From an uncultured Clostridia bacterium (lineage in GTDB: Bacteria > Bacillota > Clostridia > Oscillospirales > CAG-272), in contig CAJGCF010000005.1 of NCBI GenBank assembly GCA_904501865.1, positions 1-42,707 on the forward strand: 42,707 bases of DNA. Reading direction: 5' to 3'. This document shows positions 40,164-42,707 of this stretch, piece by piece (the first letter of the stretch is position 1; the number at the start of each line of letters is the position of its first letter). Made by a program: the position numbers and the translations under genes. Under the pieces are notes generated by a model. The model was not told the origin of the DNA. It was given only the letters and a program-made list of their open reading frames with translations, and did no database searches.

Positions 40164-42569
40164 ATGAAAATACTTGACCATTTAAAAAAAGGCATACTCT
40201 ATCTCGACGGCGGAATGGGAACACTCCTTCAGGAGCGCGGTCTTGCCGCGGGTGAGTATCCTGAGAGATGGAATATCTCCCACCCTGACATAATAACCGA
40301 CATTCATCGCGCTTATTACGACGCGGGCAGCAATATCGTCTGCTCCAACACGTTTGGGGCAAATCTGCTCAAATTCTCAAAGGACGAGCTTGACGCTATA
40401 ATTGGCGCGGCGTTTAAAAATGCACGCGCGGCAAAAGCCTCGTGTACAAATTGCAAGGACAAGTTCATCGCGCTTGATATAGGCCCGTCGGGAAAGCTTC
40501 TCAAGCCTTACGGGGACTTCGATTTTGAGGATGCCGTGGCGCTCTTTGCCGAGACAGTCAAGCTTGGCGTCAAGCACGGAGCGGACCTTATATTTATCGA
40601 GACTATGAACGACAGCTACGAGACTAAGGCGGCACTCCTCGCCGCCAAGGAGAACTCCTCCCTGCCCGTTTTCGTATCTAACGCTTACGGCTCTGACGGA
40701 AGGCTTATGACAGGTGCGTCGCCGGCGGCTATGGTGGCTATGCTTGAGGGAATGGGCGCTGATGCCATCGGTGCCAACTGCTCTCTCGGACCCAGACAGC
40801 TATCCTCTGTTGTAGACGAGCTTTTGAAATACGCGTCTGTTCCCGTTATTCTCAAGCCCAACGCGGGGTTGCCCGAGATAAGAGACGGCAAGACCGTCTT
40901 TGACGTCTCTTGGGATGAGTTTGCAGACGAGGTTGGCAATCTCGTCAAAAAGGGTGTGAGCATATGCGGCGGTTGCTGCGGTACTACTCCCGATTATATA
41001 AAGGCTCTTGTGACAAGGACCTCGCAGATGAAACCCGTGCCCGTAACGAGCAAAGATCTCACACTCGTGTCCTCGTACACTCACGCAATAGATTTTTCAA
41101 AAGCGCCCATTCTCATTGGAGAGCGCATAAATCCTACGGGAAAGAAGCGCTTCAAGCAGGCGTTGCGTGACAACGACGTTGATTTTATCTTAAAAGAGGG
41201 TCTTGACCAAGAGGATCTCGGCGCGCACATTCTCGACGTAAACGTGGGTCTGCCCGAGATAGACGAGGCGGAGACTCTCAAAAAAGTAGTATGCGAGCTC
41301 CAGGCAGTGTGCGCTCTGCCCTTGCAGATAGACACGGCAAACGCATCTGCTATGGAGGCGGCTCTCCGTCGATACAACGGCAAGGCTATGATAAACTCGG
41401 TGAGCGGCAAAGCCGAATCTATGCACGCCATTTTTCCGCTCGTTAAAAAATACGGTGGTGTAGTCGTCGCGCTTACGCTTGACGAAAGCGGAATTCCCGC
41501 CACGGTCGAGGGCAGATTTGAAATAGCAAAAAAGATACTATCCGTTGCCAACGAGTATGGCATAAAGAAAAAGGATATCATATTCGACACCCTGACTATG
41601 ACGGTAAGTGCAGAGCCTACCGCCGCTCAGGTGACTCTCGGTGCGCTCAAGAAAATACACGACGAGCTTGGTGCTCATACTATACTCGGTGTTTCCAACG
41701 TTTCCTTCGGTCTGCCGAGCCGCGATGCCCTCAATAGCACCTTCTTTGCGTGTGCGTTGCAGAATCATCTCTCCGCCGCCATTATGAATCCGCGCTCGGT
41801 CGAGATGATGAAGGTCTACCATTCCTTCCGCGCGCTCAATTCTCTTGACGAAAACTGCGCGGAATATATAGATTTCACTTCCAGATTGTCCGAGAGTGAG
41901 TCGACCCTTGCCTCAAAGCAGACCGCAAATGGCGATGGGGGCTTCATAGAGTCTCTAACAGACGCCATAGTCAAGGGGCTCAAGGAAAGAGCGCGCGAGC
42001 TGACTGTATCTATGCTTGAGACCACTCCTCCTCTCGACATCGTCAAGGAGCACGTCATTCCCGCGCTAGACGTAGTTGGCAAGGGATTCGAGGCGCACAC
42101 CGTATATCTCCCCGGGCTACTTATGAGCGCGGAGGCGGCAAAGGCGGCATTCGAGCCTATAAGCAATTCCCTTATGTCCTCTAATAGCGGCGGACAAAGG
42201 CTTACTGTAATAATGGCGACAGTACAAGGTGACATTCACGATATAGGTAAAAATATCGTCTGTCTTCTGCTTGAAAATTACGGCTTTAAGGTCATTGACC
42301 TTGGTCGCGACGTAGCACCGCAGACTATATCCGAGGCAGCAATAAAGTCTGGTGCCGCAATAGTCGGATTAAGCGCTCTTATGACGACCACCGTGCCCGC
42401 TATGGAGGAAACCATTTCCCTTTTGCGCAAGGAGGCTCCAAGCGTGAAAATAATCGTGGGCGGCGCCGTTCTTACGGAGGATTACGCCAACATGATGGGC
42501 GCGGATAAATACGCCGCCGATGCTATGGAGGCGGTCAGATACGCCGAAAGCATTGAGGCCGAAATTTAA
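40164..42569 (+). CDS. metH: Cobalamin-dependent methionine synthase, three-domain form
   Basis: Transfers the methyl group of methyl-THF via cobalamin to homocysteine. The homocysteine domain (1-295) has zinc ligands C206 (in GANCSLGP), C271 and C272 (in CGGCCGTTP). The pterin-binding domain (about 310-580) has GERINPTGKKRF, DVNVGLPEID, NSVSGK and GVSNVSFGLP. The cap (about 600-680) and cobalamin domain (685-801) contain DIHDIGKN, with the lower-ligand histidine H692, and the VGLSALMTTT and VGGAVLTEDYA segments. The protein ends after the B12 domain at 801 residues instead of about 1,200: the activation domain is encoded by the gene before it. The ribosome-binding site is weak (GTGTGAT). A strong terminator follows. 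Confidence 0.96.
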   Translation: MKILDHLKKGILYLDGGMGTLLQERGLAAGEYPERWNISHPDIITDIHRAYYDAGSNIVCSNTFGANLLKFSKDELDAIIGAAFKNARAAKASCTNCKDKFIALDIGPSGKLLKPYGDFDFEDAVALFAETVKLGVKHGADLIFIETMNDSYETKAALLAAKENSSLPVFVSNAYGSDGRLMTGASPAAMVAMLEGMGADAIGANCSLGPRQLSSVVDELLKYASVPVILKPNAGLPEIRDGKTVFDVSWDEFADEVGNLVKKGVSICGGCCGTTPDYIKALVTRTSQMKPVPVTSKDLTLVSSYTHAIDFSKAPILIGERINPTGKKRFKQALRDNDVDFILKEGLDQEDLGAHILDVNVGLPEIDEAETLKKVVCELQAVCALPLQIDTANASAMEAALRRYNGKAMINSVSGKAESMHAIFPLVKKYGGVVVALTLDESGIPATVEGRFEIAKKILSVANEYGIKKKDIIFDTLTMTVSAEPTAAQVTLGALKKIHDELGAHTILGVSNVSFGLPSRDALNSTFFACALQNHLSAAIMNPRSVEMMKVYHSFRALNSLDENCAEYIDFTSRLSESESTLASKQTANGDGGFIESLTDAIVKGLKERARELTVSMLETTPPLDIVKEHVIPALDVVGKGFEAHTVYLPGLLMSAEAAKAAFEPISNSLMSSNSGGQRLTVIMATVQGDIHDIGKNIVCLLLENYGFKVIDLGRDVAPQTISEAAIKSGAAIVGLSALMTTTVPAMEETISLLRKEAPSVKIIVGGAVLTEDYANMMGADKYAADAMEAVRYAESIEAEI

Positions 42570-42577
42570 GGAACACT

Positions 42578-42604
42578 AAAAAAGAGGCTTTGAGCCTCTT
42601 TTTT
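42578..42604 (+). terminator. Terminator of the metF-metH operon
   Basis: Stem AGAGGCT (42583-42589) with AGCCTCT (42593-42599) and a three-base loop, preceded by an A-run and followed by a run of six Ts. It could also stop transcription from the right. Confidence 0.9.
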
Positions 42605-42639
42605 GCTATTAAGTCGAGTGACAAGATTCAGAACACCTA

Positions 42640-42664
42640 ACTAAACCTGTATCGCAGGTTTAGT
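42640..42664. repeat. Inverted repeat (10-bp hairpin) at the right edge
   Basis: Perfect arms ACTAAACCTG (42640-42649) and CAGGTTTAGT (42655-42664) with a TATCG loop. There is no T-tract on either side. On the minus strand a frame open from the window edge ends in TAA inside the right arm (42660-42662), so it may trail a gene beyond the window, or be a REP-like or IS200-type hairpin. The last 43 bases give no further clue. Confidence 0.45.
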
Positions 42665-42707
42665 CGGCAATTTCTCTGCGGTACAGTATCATTCCAACCA
42701 AACAATA

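Noticed and set aside
1..42707. CRISPR arrays, tRNA and rRNA genes, prophage or transposase genes
   Set aside because: I saw no regularly spaced repeats, no tRNA-like cloverleaf and no integrase, transposase or phage structural protein in any frame.
42663..42707. C-terminus of a minus-strand gene entering from the right edge
   Set aside because: Only 15 codons are visible, two minus-strand frames remain open here, and no family can be recognised, so it is not listed as a gene.

Overview
The window comes from an endospore-forming-lineage Firmicute, most likely an anaerobic, uncultured-type Clostridia (Oscillospirales, Lachnospirales or Christensenellales-like). This rests on gene content: a YlmC/YmxH sporulation-family protein, DUF4364, DUF951, DUF5711, a SpoVB-type flippase, a group II ECF transporter core, a zinc-finger ClpE, rubredoxin and a MetH whose reactivation domain is a separate protein. 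Purine-rich Shine-Dalgarno sites and near-consensus TTGACA-17-TATAAT promoters fit the same assignment. The region is chromosomal and mostly housekeeping. I see no phage, transposase, CRISPR, rRNA or tRNA gene.

Layout. 1-1095 (minus): the 5' part of rpsB with its own promoter and a long leader, then a ylmC/ymxH-like gene. 1197-13011 (minus): one long, tightly spaced gene run that starts at a consensus promoter before ruvC and reads ruvC, an rRNA-type methyltransferase, ecfA1, ecfA2, ecfT, truA, DUF5711, cvpA, clpE and a degenerate P-type ATPase, ending at a hairpin at 1155-1191. 13171-18238 (plus): a divergent run DUF951, yfhO, ruvA, ruvB with its own consensus promoter. The two halves of the Holliday-junction resolvasome (RuvC against RuvAB) therefore flank one short divergent control region. 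18241-24732 (minus): a heterodimeric ABC exporter, a beta-CASP nuclease and two unrecognised proteins. 24896-28192 (plus): a MacB/FtsX-type ABC ATPase-permease interrupted by an in-frame TAA.

28262-38326 holds short units separated by bidirectional terminators: rubredoxin, SpoVB-like flippase, a sigma factor with a zinc-ribbon protein, DUF4364 divergent from homoserine dehydrogenase, a membrane protein, cysK-rarA divergent from an HD hydrolase, and a YjdF-like membrane protein. 38554-42604 (plus) is a methionine operon: metF, a stand-alone MetH reactivation domain, and metH.

How the genes work together: RuvABC and RarA serve recombination and fork repair. Hom, CysK, MetF and MetH feed cysteine and methionine synthesis and the folate methyl cycle. 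The ECF core drives vitamin uptake with S-components not present here. ClpE gives stress proteolysis. The most unusual items are the P-type ATPase that has lost its phosphorylation, dephosphorylation and ion-binding motifs while remaining an intact reading frame behind clpE, and the nonsense codon inside the large ABC permease. Two unknown proteins behind the beta-CASP gene and a sigma factor/zinc-ribbon pair come next in interest. I found no clear-cut new defence or mobile system.
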